Of a stretch of DNA of 64,000 bases, positions 38,611 through 47,253 are shown one piece after another. Each line of letters begins with the position of its first letter. Position 1 is the stretch's first letter. Position numbers and translations under genes: made by a program. Under the pieces are notes generated by a model. The model saw nothing but the letters and a program-made list of their open reading frames with translations. It did no database searches and was not told the origin of the DNA. Location: contig NZ_JAAAWN010000003.1 in the NCBI RefSeq assembly GCF_010500865.1, positions 186,001 to 250,000 on the forward strand, given 5' to 3'. This stretch comes from Alteromonas profundi (lineage in GTDB: Bacteria; Pseudomonadota; Gammaproteobacteria; Enterobacterales; Alteromonadaceae).

Positions 38611-39345
38611 CTAAGCAATAGGCTCAATACGTAACGTGTCCTCTTCCAAATAGATTTGTGCGGGCTGTTTCCAGCATGCGGCTTTTACTTTGTCATGCAT
38701 AATAAATTGCCCAGCAATTGAAACGAGTTCAGCATCTAACGACTGACAGAAAACCCGTGCTTGCGCATTCCCTTTTACCCCCGCTAACGCTCTTCCTCGC
38801 AGTGTACCGTAAATATGAATATTGCCATCGGCGAGCACTTCTGCGCCCTCACTCACCGCTGCGGTTATCACCAGATCGCTGCCCTCAGCATACACTTGTT
38901 GTCCTGAGCGTACAGGTCGGCTAACCACTTTCGCAGGCTTTAATTGCGCTGCGCTGGGCGGCTTACTTACTGGCGTTTTCTGCGCGGCGACTGCCTCTTC
39001 AGTTTCTGAAGAACTCGGCGATTTAAGTGTACTTTCGGTAAATTTGCTTTGGCTGACATCGGCCAACCCTAAATCGTTTATCGTGTTTTTTAACCCTTCG
39101 GTTTCCCCTCTTACCGCCATAGGCTGTAAGTTGAATTTCCGACACAACGCCACCAGCAACTCAAATTCGGTTGCAGACAGGCCGGTTGCTAAATGTAAAA
39201 TCAGTGATGAACGCGTAAAAAATTGTGGAGCGCTGGCCACTTTGTCAGCCAGTTGAGATTCAAACTTATCCGGTTCAAACCCGATGACTTCCAACACTAT
39301 ACTGGTAAGCGTAGTGCCTTTCATTCGAAAGCAGGTATCTGTCAT
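38611..39345 (-). CDS. minC: Septum formation inhibitor MinC
   Basis: A 244-residue inhibitor of FtsZ ring assembly away from midcell. It has an N-terminal FtsZ-interacting domain, a proline/serine-rich linker (about 110-140), and a C-terminal beta-helix domain with VYAEGSDLVITAAVSEGAEVLADGNIHIYG and GRALAGVKG, which binds MinD. The ATG at 39345 follows AGGAAGAATTA; an in-frame start 10 codons upstream has no family support. Confidence 0.95.
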   Translation of the reverse strand: MTDTCFRMKGTTLTSIVLEVIGFEPDKFESQLADKVASAPQFFTRSSLILHLATGLSATEFELLVALCRKFNLQPMAVRGETEGLKNTINDLGLADVSQSKFTESTLKSPSSSETEEAVAAQKTPVSKPPSAAQLKPAKVVSRPVRSGQQVYAEGSDLVITAAVSEGAEVLADGNIHIYGTLRGRALAGVKGNAQARVFCQSLDAELVSIAGQFIMHDKVKAACWKQPAQIYLEEDTLRIEPIA

Positions 39346-39523
39346 TAATTCTTCCTGAGTATTCTTATTGCGCAAGCGCCCATGTAAAGGGGCTTAAAGC
39401 GAATAAGCACTCTATCAAATTCCCCCTTAACGGCAATAGCCAAGTGCCTAGGAATCGGCCAAGTGCTCAATAAACAACCTGTATTTAGCTATTATTTATC
39501 AGCTGAGAATTTGAATGTCAAAA

Positions 39524-39565
39524 TTAGGGGCGTTTCGCCATTAAACGGGCAATTAACGCCCCTAA
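39524..39565 (-). terminator. Intrinsic terminator of fumC
   Basis: An 11-base-pair stem TTAGGGGCGTT (39524-39534) / AACGCCCCTAA (39555-39565) with a 20-base loop. On the minus strand it is followed by TTTT. It lies 15 bases after the fumC stop. Confidence 0.78.
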
Positions 39566-39579
39566 CCACTCACCATCGG

Positions 39580-40959
39580 TTAGTCTTGATTGTTGGTAAG
39601 TTTCATTGGGTCAAGTAAGCGAGCGAGTTCGTCCTTAGACAAATCTGTCATGGCCTCAGCGACTTCTATCACGGGCTTCTTCTCTTTATAAGCGACTTTG
39701 GCAATCTCGGCTGCACGGCTGTAGCCAATAATAGGGTTAAGTGCGGTAACTAAGATGGGGTTTCTATCTAATGCTTCGGTTAACTTATCTTGGTTTACGG
39801 TAAAGCCTGCAATAGCTTTATCGCCAAGTTGCACAGCACAATTTGTCATTAACTTAATACTACTAAGCAGGTTACTGGCTATCATTGGTAGCATCACATT
39901 TAATTCGAAGTTACCGGCTTGGCCGCCTACGGTGATGGCTGTATCGTTGCCAATAACCTGTGCACTCGCCATCGCCACGGCTTCAGGGATAACCGGGTTT
40001 ACTTTGCCAGGCATAATGGATGAGCCTGGCTGTAACGTGGGTAACGAGATTTCAGCTAATCCAGCCAACGGGCCCGAGTTCATCCACCGCAAATCATTGG
40101 CAATTTTCATCATGCTAACGGCCAACGATTTCAAACTTCCTGACACAGATACCGCTACATCTTGCGAGCCTATTACTGCAAAAAAATTGTCTGCTTTTGA
40201 AAATTCAATACCCGTTAACAACGTAAGCTCTTCGGCTATGGTCTCGGCAAACTTCGGATGGGCATTTACCCCGGTGCCTACCGCGGTTCCCCCTTGCGCT
40301 AATTTTTGTAACTGAGGAAGCAACACCTTTAACCCGTTTACTTGGTGTTTTAGCTGTGACGCCCATCCAGAAAGACTCTGATCCATCCTTATTGGCATTG
40401 CATCCATAAGATGGGTTCGCCCCGTCTTACAATATTTTGAGACTTCCTTCGCCTTGCGTTCAATGGTAGCAATTAAGCCTTCCAGTGCTGGAATGAGTTT
40501 CTGGGTTATTTCAATACTGGCACTTACATGAATAGTGGTAGGTATAACGTCGTTGGAGCTTTGTCCATAATTAACATGATCATTGGCGTGAATATCGCAA
40601 TTAGCTTTTTCTTTGGCGATAGTTGCAATCACCTCATTAGCGTTCATATTGGTACTGGTGCCAGAACCCGTTTGAAAAATATCCACGGGAAAATGACTAC
40701 GAATGTCTTGCTCATCTAATAGCAGGTTGCATGCGCTAACAATCGCATCGCCCTGCGATTTATCTAGGGCCTCCAACTTCATATTCGCCTGCGCCGCTGC
40801 CTTTTTCAACATCACAAGTGCGCGTAAAAATGCCTCAGGCATTCTATCGCCACTTATCGGAAAGTTCTCAATAGCGCGTTGTGTTTGGGCGCCGTAGCGT
40901 GCATTCATCGGGACTTCCAACTCCCCAAGACTGTCTTTTTCAGTGCGTGTCTTTGTCAT
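39580..40959 (-). CDS. fumC: Class II fumarate hydratase
   Basis: A 459-residue iron-independent fumarase interconverting fumarate and malate. Signature regions are GSGTSTNMNANEVI, NDVIPTTIH, TGRTHLMDAMPI (catalytic His), and GSSIMPGKVNPVIPE (the family signature with the catalytic Ser loop). Length is typical. It is a single gene, with its own terminator, upstream of minC on the minus strand. Confidence 0.96.
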   Translation of the reverse strand: MTKTRTEKDSLGELEVPMNARYGAQTQRAIENFPISGDRMPEAFLRALVMLKKAAAQANMKLEALDKSQGDAIVSACNLLLDEQDIRSHFPVDIFQTGSGTSTNMNANEVIATIAKEKANCDIHANDHVNYGQSSNDVIPTTIHVSASIEITQKLIPALEGLIATIERKAKEVSKYCKTGRTHLMDAMPIRMDQSLSGWASQLKHQVNGLKVLLPQLQKLAQGGTAVGTGVNAHPKFAETIAEELTLLTGIEFSKADNFFAVIGSQDVAVSVSGSLKSLAVSMMKIANDLRWMNSGPLAGLAEISLPTLQPGSSIMPGKVNPVIPEAVAMASAQVIGNDTAITVGGQAGNFELNVMLPMIASNLLSSIKLMTNCAVQLGDKAIAGFTVNQDKLTEALDRNPILVTALNPIIGYSRAAEIAKVAYKEKKPVIEVAEAMTDLSKDELARLLDPMKLTNNQD

Positions 40960-41303
40960 AACCTTATCCTTTAATATGGTTAGCGCATTGCCGGCTTATA
41001 AATAGTAAGCGCGTTATAGCGTATGAAATTCGAGTCTACTAGACACTACTAAGTATGGCTGAAGTTGGATCCAGTCATTCATCGTTTCTGCTAATATTCG
41101 TATGCTTGCAGGGCCCACTCTGCCAACTGCTTTTCCTACACAAGCCGCTGGGTGTACACACCACATCCTCCGCGCAACGTCATGCCCCTCCTACCTACAT
41201 AACCTACGTGATCCAGCTTAACGTCTATCGCGTAATCACGAGCGAAGAGTTCAAACCTAAGACCATGTCACTATCGATATGGTTAACCATAAGGGATACG
41301 TTT
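40960..41303. other. Divergent intergenic region fumC / azurin with palindrome
   Basis: A 344-base spacer. The plus-strand frame of azurin is open back to 41055, but the signal peptide fixes the start at 41304. A perfect 14-base palindrome TATGGTTAACCATA (41278-41291) lies just upstream of the azurin ribosome site, a possible operator. Nothing else was recognised. Confidence 0.5.
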
Positions 41304-41753
41304 ATGATGAAGAAATATATCATCGGCTTTACCGCGTTATTTGCATCAACGTTTGCGTTTGCTAATGAATGTGCCACTACGGTAGAAAGTAATGATGCTA
41401 TGCAATTTAACACTAGCAAGGTAACTATTCCCGCTTCCTGTGATGAGTTCACTGTAACCTTGAAACATACCGGGGCCCTGCCTAAGCAGTCTATGGGACA
41501 TAATTGGGTAATGACAAAGAAAGCAGATGCGCAAGCGGTGGCATCAGATGGGGTAAGTGCGGGTCTTGATAACAATTATCTTAAGCCCAACGACGAGAGA
41601 GTTATCGGCGCAACCGAGGTGATTGGCGGTGGTCAAGAAACGTCAACGACCTTCTCGGTAGCCGAACTAGATAAAGAAGGCGAATATATGTTTTTCTGCT
41701 CCTTCCCTGGCCATATAAGCCTTATGAAAGGAACGGTTACTTTCGGTAGCTAA
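41304..41753 (+). CDS. azu: Azurin, periplasmic blue copper protein
   Basis: A 149-residue cupredoxin with a signal peptide (MMKKYIIGFTALFASTFAFA, cleaved before NEC). Copper ligands of the azurin type are the His in SMGHNWVM, and the Cys, His and Met in FFCSFPGHISLMKG. The disulfide Cys pair at the N terminus (NECATTV ... PASCDEF) is conserved. It acts as a one-electron carrier in the periplasm. AAGGGATACGTTT precedes the ATG. No oxidase or denitrification gene adjoins. Confidence 0.94.
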   Translation: MMKKYIIGFTALFASTFAFANECATTVESNDAMQFNTSKVTIPASCDEFTVTLKHTGALPKQSMGHNWVMTKKADAQAVASDGVSAGLDNNYLKPNDERVIGATEVIGGGQETSTTFSVAELDKEGEYMFFCSFPGHISLMKGTVTFGS

Positions 41754-41777
41754 CCTTACATTGCGCTTTATTATATA

Positions 41778-41803
41778 ACAGAAACGGCGCTCGCCGTTTC
41801 TGT
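41778..41803 (+). terminator. Intrinsic terminator of azurin
   Basis: A perfect 11-base-pair stem ACAGAAACGGC / GCCGTTTCTGT around GCTC, 25 bases after the stop, followed by TTATG. It may act in both directions for the convergent DUF6776 gene. Confidence 0.7.
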
Positions 41804-41849
41804 TTATGAAGTCGCCCTTAAGCCTCACCACTCATGTGTAATTCTCCCA

Positions 41850-42587
41850 TCATTGGTGGCCCTGCATCTCCTTTTCTTCTTCATTTTGGTCATCTACTGC
41901 CACGTTCCAGGGAACACTAAGGGTATAATTTCCTTTTCGCGTATTGTATTGATAGACCGTGGTAGTTAACACTATTTCCTGTGGAGTAAAGCCTTCAGGC
42001 AAAGTTACGCTGGTATTAACGGCTTGGAAAAATTTGAAGCGATACGCTATATCATCAGAAGTCAACTTATCATCCGACGTACTTAAGGTAACAGTTTCTC
42101 CATTTTGTTCTCCCACAAAAGCGATATTAAGCTTTCCTCGTAGTACGCGCTTGCTGGTACTTTGCTGCAGCAGCACCATACTTACATGGTATAGCTGTTG
42201 GCTATTGCCGGGGGTTACTTTAACCCCCTCTACTACAAAGCCTTCTTGCGTTTTTTCCGGCGCCATCACCCGCTCATAAAACGCCACTTTTTCCATTAGC
42301 TTAACCGTGTCGCTACGCTCTTGCGCTAACGCTGCGGTAATATCCTGCTTTTCCATTTTCGCCAACTCGAGTGCAATCTCCAACTGATTTACGCGTGTGG
42401 TCAGCTGATTATTTTCATCAGTTAACAAGGCAATAGTGGCTCTTTGGGCAGCGACCTTTCTACCGTCACCTTCGTCAATCTTGCGTGCGATATTGTAGCC
42501 AAGGGCAACCATGGCGAGCATAGCAAGGCCAATAAGCAGCGACCATTTGTGATCACCGAGTTGTTTTTTTAATTCGTCTGTCGTCAT
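41850..42587 (-). CDS. DUF6776 membrane-anchored coiled-coil protein
   Basis: A 245-residue protein with one membrane helix (about residues 15-34), a long coiled coil (about 45-110: TIALLTDENNQLTTRVNQLEIALELAKME) and a C-terminal beta-rich domain (about 118-225). The layout and motifs such as FYERVMAPEKTQEGFVVEGVKV match the DUF6776 family, of unknown function. It is probably anchored in the inner membrane facing the periplasm. Confidence 0.72.
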   Translation of the reverse strand: MTTDELKKQLGDHKWSLLIGLAMLAMVALGYNIARKIDEGDGRKVAAQRATIALLTDENNQLTTRVNQLEIALELAKMEKQDITAALAQERSDTVKLMEKVAFYERVMAPEKTQEGFVVEGVKVTPGNSQQLYHVSMVLLQQSTSKRVLRGKLNIAFVGEQNGETVTLSTSDDKLTSDDIAYRFKFFQAVNTSVTLPEGFTPQEIVLTTTVYQYNTRKGNYTLSVPWNVAVDDQNEEEKEMQGHQ

Positions 42588-42695
42588 TGTTATTTTTACT
42601 GCTAACTTATCAGTACTCTGTTGTCTTTCTTAACATTATGAATTGAAAGTGTTTGTGGTAAGCTTGATGTTATGTTGTCTTTACCATAACACATC

Positions 42696-44372
42696 ATGCG
42701 CTTGCAGGCCTTACGACAAGAAGTCGCTCATCCACGTACCTCAATTCAACTTTGCTTATTAGGCATTATAGGTGGCGGGTGTGCAGCCATGCTTATCATT
42801 CTATTTCGACTGTGTGTGGAATGGATACAAACCTCAGGGTTCGGCAGTCTTAAAAGCTGGTTTAACCACGAGTGGCCGGTATTCTTACTTATGCCGCTAA
42901 TCAGTGTGGGTCTTATCCTACTTATTGCCTATATTACCGGGTTCAAACATTATCGAATGGGCATTCCATTCGTTATCCATCGGGTAAAATATTACTACGG
43001 CCATATTCCTTTTCGTACCACCATAAACCAATTCTTCGGCGGCATGTTAGCACTGGCTGGCGGCTTTGTTGTGGGCCGAGAAGGTCCATCTGTCCATTTA
43101 GGTGCTTCAAGCAGTACGTTTTTAGGTCGATGGCTACGGTTGCCAGATAATAGTGTAAGAATTATGGCTGGCTGTGGTATCGCCGCTGGAATTTCAGCGT
43201 CATTTAATACCCCTTTCGCCGCAGTTATTTTTGTAATGGAAGTAGTGCTGCGAGAATATCGTATTCATATTTTCGTACCTGTTATGCTTGCCGCTGCCTG
43301 TGGTTCTGTACTTACCCGTATTGTATTTGGCGAGATAAACGAATTGTCCTTCTTGTCATTTACCGCGTTCAGTCAATGGATGTATATCTATCTTATCGTA
43401 TTGGGCGTATTGCTAGGTATGCTTGCCACCTTTTTTAATAACCAGCTTATGCGGGTTATGACTTTTTTCAGACCCGTTTCTATGGTTTGGCGCTTAGTTT
43501 TAGCGGCACTTATTACCGGTAGCGTAGGTATGTTCTTACCGGAAGCCTTAGGCGCTAATTTTATCGATGTAGAACAACTATTTGAACGTGATCCAGGCAC
43601 CTTATTACTCTGCGCTATTTTGATAGCTAAGGTAATATTGGCGGTATGTGCCATTGGTTTAGGTGTACCCGGGGGTATTATCGGCCCCGTAATGGTCATT
43701 GGTATGTTAGCGGGGGCGGTTTTACTCGTGCCGCTTTCTTATTTTATTGAGATCCCAGAATTCACCAGTAGCTTTGCTCTACTGGGGATCGCCGGTATGC
43801 TTACCGCGGTACTTCACGCCCCCCTTGCGGCGTTATCGGCGGTAATGGAATTATCCTATAGCCCGCAAATCATTCTCCCTGCAATGCTTGTCATTGTGCC
43901 GGCATATGTCACTTCTACCCAATTTTTCGGTAACCGGTCTATTTTTATTCGCCAATTGGAGTATCAGAATTTACCCTATGCCATATCGTCAATACGTGAA
44001 TCGTTAGAGAAAACAGGCGTTTTGGCCGCAATGAGCACAGACTATAAACTCTTTGTAGACGCACCTGATAAAGCCCTATTAGATTATCTTTCGAGTAATC
44101 CGACGAAAATTGTTATTCAGCAGTCAAAATTTGAAATAGATGTGCAGTATCGGCTGGTCCAATATAATGTGAGTTTAGAGCATGATGCTAATGCGTTAAG
44201 TTATTACGAAATGGAAGGCTTAAGCGTACAATGTACGCTGCATGAAGTTTATGAACACTTGAAAAATGCTCGCTCAGGCGCCGTGTATATTTACGATCTT
44301 GAGCTTAACGATATTGTCGGCGTAATTACTTGGAATACCTTGCAAAGCTTTTTACAGAAGGCACAGTACTAA
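42696..44372 (+). CDS. CLC-family anion channel/transporter with atypical filter residues
   Basis: A 558-residue CLC membrane protein with about 12 hydrophobic helices (to about residue 430) and a C-terminal CBS-like cytoplasmic region (about 450-555). The gating-glutamate motif GREGPS is intact. By alignment with E. coli ClcA from memory, the GSGIP filter is RMGIP (Ser107 becomes Met), the intracellular proton glutamate (E203) is Val in FVMEVVL, and GIFAP is GIIGP. These changes suggest a channel or altered ion selectivity rather than a standard 2Cl-/H+ exchanger. hemJ starts 3 bases downstream. Confidence 0.87.
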   Translation: MRLQALRQEVAHPRTSIQLCLLGIIGGGCAAMLIILFRLCVEWIQTSGFGSLKSWFNHEWPVFLLMPLISVGLILLIAYITGFKHYRMGIPFVIHRVKYYYGHIPFRTTINQFFGGMLALAGGFVVGREGPSVHLGASSSTFLGRWLRLPDNSVRIMAGCGIAAGISASFNTPFAAVIFVMEVVLREYRIHIFVPVMLAAACGSVLTRIVFGEINELSFLSFTAFSQWMYIYLIVLGVLLGMLATFFNNQLMRVMTFFRPVSMVWRLVLAALITGSVGMFLPEALGANFIDVEQLFERDPGTLLLCAILIAKVILAVCAIGLGVPGGIIGPVMVIGMLAGAVLLVPLSYFIEIPEFTSSFALLGIAGMLTAVLHAPLAALSAVMELSYSPQIILPAMLVIVPAYVTSTQFFGNRSIFIRQLEYQNLPYAISSIRESLEKTGVLAAMSTDYKLFVDAPDKALLDYLSSNPTKIVIQQSKFEIDVQYRLVQYNVSLEHDANALSYYEMEGLSVQCTLHEVYEHLKNARSGAVYIYDLELNDIVGVITWNTLQSFLQKAQY

Positions 44373-44375
44373 TTC

Positions 44376-44804
44376 ATGTATATTTTATGGTTTAAAGCAC
44401 TTCATATCTTTTTTATGCTGGCGTGGATGGCGGGGTTATTTTACCTGCCTCGACTTTTTGTCTATCACGCTGGGGCAACGTCTCAAGTGGTGAAAGACGA
44501 ATTTAAGGTTATGGAACGTCGACTTTGGTATTTTGTCACGCCGTTTGCCTTTCTCACCCTTGCCTTTGGTATTGCACTGATTGTTAGCTATGGCGCCACC
44601 TGGTTTAAAATGTCGGGATGGTTGCACATTAAAATTGTCCTTTTACTTGCCATATACAGTTATCACTTCTATTTGTTTAGATTGATGAAACAGTTTGCAC
44701 GGGATGAAAACAGACACAGTAGCAAATTTTATCGGTTTTTAAATGAAGCGCCTGTATTACTTATTTTGGGCATTGTTTGCCTTGCAGTTGTTAAGCCATT
44801 GTAA
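44376..44804 (+). CDS. hemJ: Protoporphyrinogen IX oxidase HemJ
   Basis: A 142-residue four-helix membrane protein. It oxidises protoporphyrinogen IX to protoporphyrin IX in haem synthesis in bacteria without HemG/HemY. HemJ motifs are LWFKALHIFFMLAWMAGLFYLPRLFVYHA, with the conserved His, and GWLHIKIVLLLAIYSYHFYL with the conserved Lys/His region. Its start is 3 bases after the CLC gene stop, so the two are probably co-transcribed. Confidence 0.92.
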   Translation: MYILWFKALHIFFMLAWMAGLFYLPRLFVYHAGATSQVVKDEFKVMERRLWYFVTPFAFLTLAFGIALIVSYGATWFKMSGWLHIKIVLLLAIYSYHFYLFRLMKQFARDENRHSSKFYRFLNEAPVLLILGIVCLAVVKPL

Positions 44805-44919
44805 TATATAACAATGTAATGAGTACAAATTTTAACCCGCAGCGCCAGGACTGACTGTCAAAATTACGGAACCCACTATACGAGCATCTTTGCCGATAGT
44901 AACCACTCAAGGAGCGAGC

Positions 44920-45117
44920 ATGGACGAAAATAATCAACATTTAAGGCGGTTATTAGAACAAACCGATGTAGCATTTAAAGCGCTTATGCAAGAACCTAAT
45001 TCGAGTGATTTAAACGCCGCCTACGATAACGCTAAGGCGGAATTAGACCGCTATATAGTGTCATTACGCAATAGCTTAGCCCAACGCCACCAGAACCTAA
45101 CCAATAGAGAACGTTAA
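44920..45117 (+). CDS. Small hypothetical protein
   Basis: A 65-residue charged, helical protein (MDENNQHLRRLLEQTDVAF...SLRNSLAQRHQNLTNRER). No family recognised. The ATG at 44920 follows a good AAGGAGCGAGC site, which is the main argument that it is real. A longer frame from 44890 lacks such a site. It ends 3 bases before the convergent UPF0149 gene. Confidence 0.6.
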   Translation: MDENNQHLRRLLEQTDVAFKALMQEPNSSDLNAAYDNAKAELDRYIVSLRNSLAQRHQNLTNRER

Positions 45118-45120
45118 CTA

Positions 45121-45777
45121 TTAAGGCGCTTTCGTATACATTTCAAATTGATTGGGCAATGCCGCTGCTAACTCACCCGCTAAGTGTTCATAGTCGCGCA
45201 ACACAGAGGGGAGTTGCTTCCATAAAAGGTTTAGATTTTCTTTTAGCGCTTGCGCCTGTTGAGGGGAACGCTGCTTAATTGCCAGTTCCACGTTAGCTAA
45301 AGTAGAAAATAACTTAAGGCACCGTGACAATCGTTTTTCAGCACACTCTTTATCCGTAACGTCTGTTCGCACTGCACCTTGCTGGTGCTTTTCCCATGCA
45401 GACTGCCATACACTCTCTAACTGCTGATGAGCGAATAACAACCCCGTTAACCAAGCACCCACGGGGGAATCCTGCACTGAGCCGTCTTTTGTTGCTCGAC
45501 AACGTGGAGGTAAGGATATTGTTTGGCCCTGCATTGCCTGTAGATGTGCCCTAAGACCATCCATAAGCCCATCTGCCAGCGTATTAACCTCAGCGTCGAC
45601 CATGGCGCTTGAGGCGCTTTTTATCAGCCACGGCATCCACGTTTCTGGCATAGGTATTTCTGGTGCCGCAGCAATGGCGAATATCATGCCATCGGCCTCA
45701 AATTTATCTGGAAGCACTGAGGATAGGTTCTCGTGCTGATAAATATGTGCAAGGGTGTCAATGGGTACTGAACTCAT
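45121..45777 (-). CDS. UPF0149 (YgfB/YecA-like) family protein
   Basis: A 218-residue helical protein related to YgfB/YecA. Recognisable parts are an N-terminal GMIFAIAAAPEIPMPETWMPWL and a central SPVGAWLTGLLFAHQQLESVW. No SEC-C metal-binding tail is present. The function of this family branch is unknown. Confidence 0.72.
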   Translation of the reverse strand: MSSVPIDTLAHIYQHENLSSVLPDKFEADGMIFAIAAAPEIPMPETWMPWLIKSASSAMVDAEVNTLADGLMDGLRAHLQAMQGQTISLPPRCRATKDGSVQDSPVGAWLTGLLFAHQQLESVWQSAWEKHQQGAVRTDVTDKECAEKRLSRCLKLFSTLANVELAIKQRSPQQAQALKENLNLLWKQLPSVLRDYEHLAGELAAALPNQFEMYTKAP

Positions 45778-45963
45778 GATATTTACTCTTCTTTTCTACG
45801 GTTGCATGTAACCATTACCAACCTGTAAGCTTCGCCGCCTTCTCTACTTAGGTAATATTCCAACCTGCGTAGTGCAAACACCAGACAAATAGGGAGGCGT
45901 TACACTATTGCGTGTACGCGGCCCTGTTGTCATGATAGCAAAACTTAACTAAGAGTCGTCCAC

Positions 45964-47160
45964 ATGGCAAAAGATAAATCAGGATATATTATCGCGGCCG
46001 CATTTATAGGCCCAGGAACCGTTACCACCGCAAGCTTGGCGGGTGCTAACTTCGGCTTTCATCTAGTATGGGCGCTGTTGTTCTCTATTTTTGCCACCAT
46101 AGTTTTGCAAGATATGGCGGCCAGACTCGGCGTCGCTACCGGTAAAGGGCTTGCCGGTGCCATGAAAGATATGGTGAGAAGCCCGGTATTAAAAGCGCTA
46201 TTTACGGCACTTATTGTGGCAGCGATAGGTATAGGTAACGCGGCATATGAATCGGGCAACTTAACCGGTGCCGCGATTGGACTCGACGCCTTTCTCAACA
46301 TTGGTACTGGTAGCTGGGCATTAATTCTTGGCGTTATCGCATTGCTATTGCTTTGGACCAGCAGCTACCAATGGATAGAAACAGTGCTGGTTTATTTGGT
46401 ATTTATTATGGCTGGCGTATTTTTACTCACGCTAATTGTAGCTAAGCCCGATATCGCAGCAATGTTTGAACAGTTTTTGAAGCCAAGCTTGAATGCCGAT
46501 GCTATTACCACAGTTTTAGCGCTAATAGGCACCACCATCGTCCCTTACAACCTTTTTTTACATGCCAGCCTAGTGGCTAAATCCACCGAAGGAGAAGATA
46601 AAGACAAGGCTGTAAAACGCTGTCGTAGTCAATCAGCACAGGCGATAAGTATGGGTGGATTAATTACCTTGGTGGTAATGGCTACAGCTATGATGGCATT
46701 TTTTAATCAAGCCGCGACCATGGATGCCTCTAATATGGGGGAGCAATTACAGCCGGTGTTAGGCGATAAGGCCCAATGGTTCTTTGCTTTAGGGCTTTTT
46801 TCAGCGGGTCTAACGAGTGCTATCACCGCGCCTTTAGCGGCGGCGTATGCGGTCTGCGGTGCTTTAGGCCTATCGGATAATATGCACAGCAAAGCCTTTC
46901 GCGCGGTTTGGTTTAGTATTATCTGCTGTGGCGTTGCGGTAGCTACTGTGGGGTTTAAACCCCTGCCTGCTATTTTATTTGCACAAGCAACTAATGGTTT
47001 ATTACTGCCGATTATTGCCTTATTTTTGTTAGTGGTAATGAACAATAAAACCACATTGGGAAAATACGGCAATAGTATTTATAGCAATATCGCTGGAGGT
47101 TTTGTGGTGGCCACGGTTGTCGGGCTTGGGGGATATAAAGTGGTAAGCTTATTTCTTTGA
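45964..47160 (+). CDS. Nramp-family transporter with altered metal-site motif
   Basis: A 398-residue membrane protein with 11 hydrophobic segments, clearly Nramp-like in overall pattern. In the first helix the canonical DPGN metal-binding motif is GPGT (FIGPGTVTTASLAGANFGF). In helix 6 the MPH segment is VPY (GTTIVPYNLFLHASLV). The Asp, Asn and Met ligands of standard Mn/Fe transporters are thus missing. It may carry another cation such as Mg2+ or use a different mechanism; that is inference from the known NRMT branch. Confidence 0.85.
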   Translation: MAKDKSGYIIAAAFIGPGTVTTASLAGANFGFHLVWALLFSIFATIVLQDMAARLGVATGKGLAGAMKDMVRSPVLKALFTALIVAAIGIGNAAYESGNLTGAAIGLDAFLNIGTGSWALILGVIALLLLWTSSYQWIETVLVYLVFIMAGVFLLTLIVAKPDIAAMFEQFLKPSLNADAITTVLALIGTTIVPYNLFLHASLVAKSTEGEDKDKAVKRCRSQSAQAISMGGLITLVVMATAMMAFFNQAATMDASNMGEQLQPVLGDKAQWFFALGLFSAGLTSAITAPLAAAYAVCGALGLSDNMHSKAFRAVWFSIICCGVAVATVGFKPLPAILFAQATNGLLLPIIALFLLVVMNNKTTLGKYGNSIYSNIAGGFVVATVVGLGGYKVVSLFL

Positions 47161-47209
47161 TACAGACAGTAGAGTGAAACCTCCATGGAGTATCCTGTAA
47201 AGCTAAATC

Positions 47210-47241
47210 AACCAAGGGCAAGAGCTCTCTGGCCCTTGGTT
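47210..47241. terminator. Hairpin between convergent Nramp-like and PatB genes
   Basis: A 10-base-pair stem AACCAAGGGC / GCCCTTGGTT with a 12-base loop. There is no clear T run on either side, so it may be a weak shared terminator. Confidence 0.45.
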
Positions 47242-47253
47242 ACACGTAAAAGG

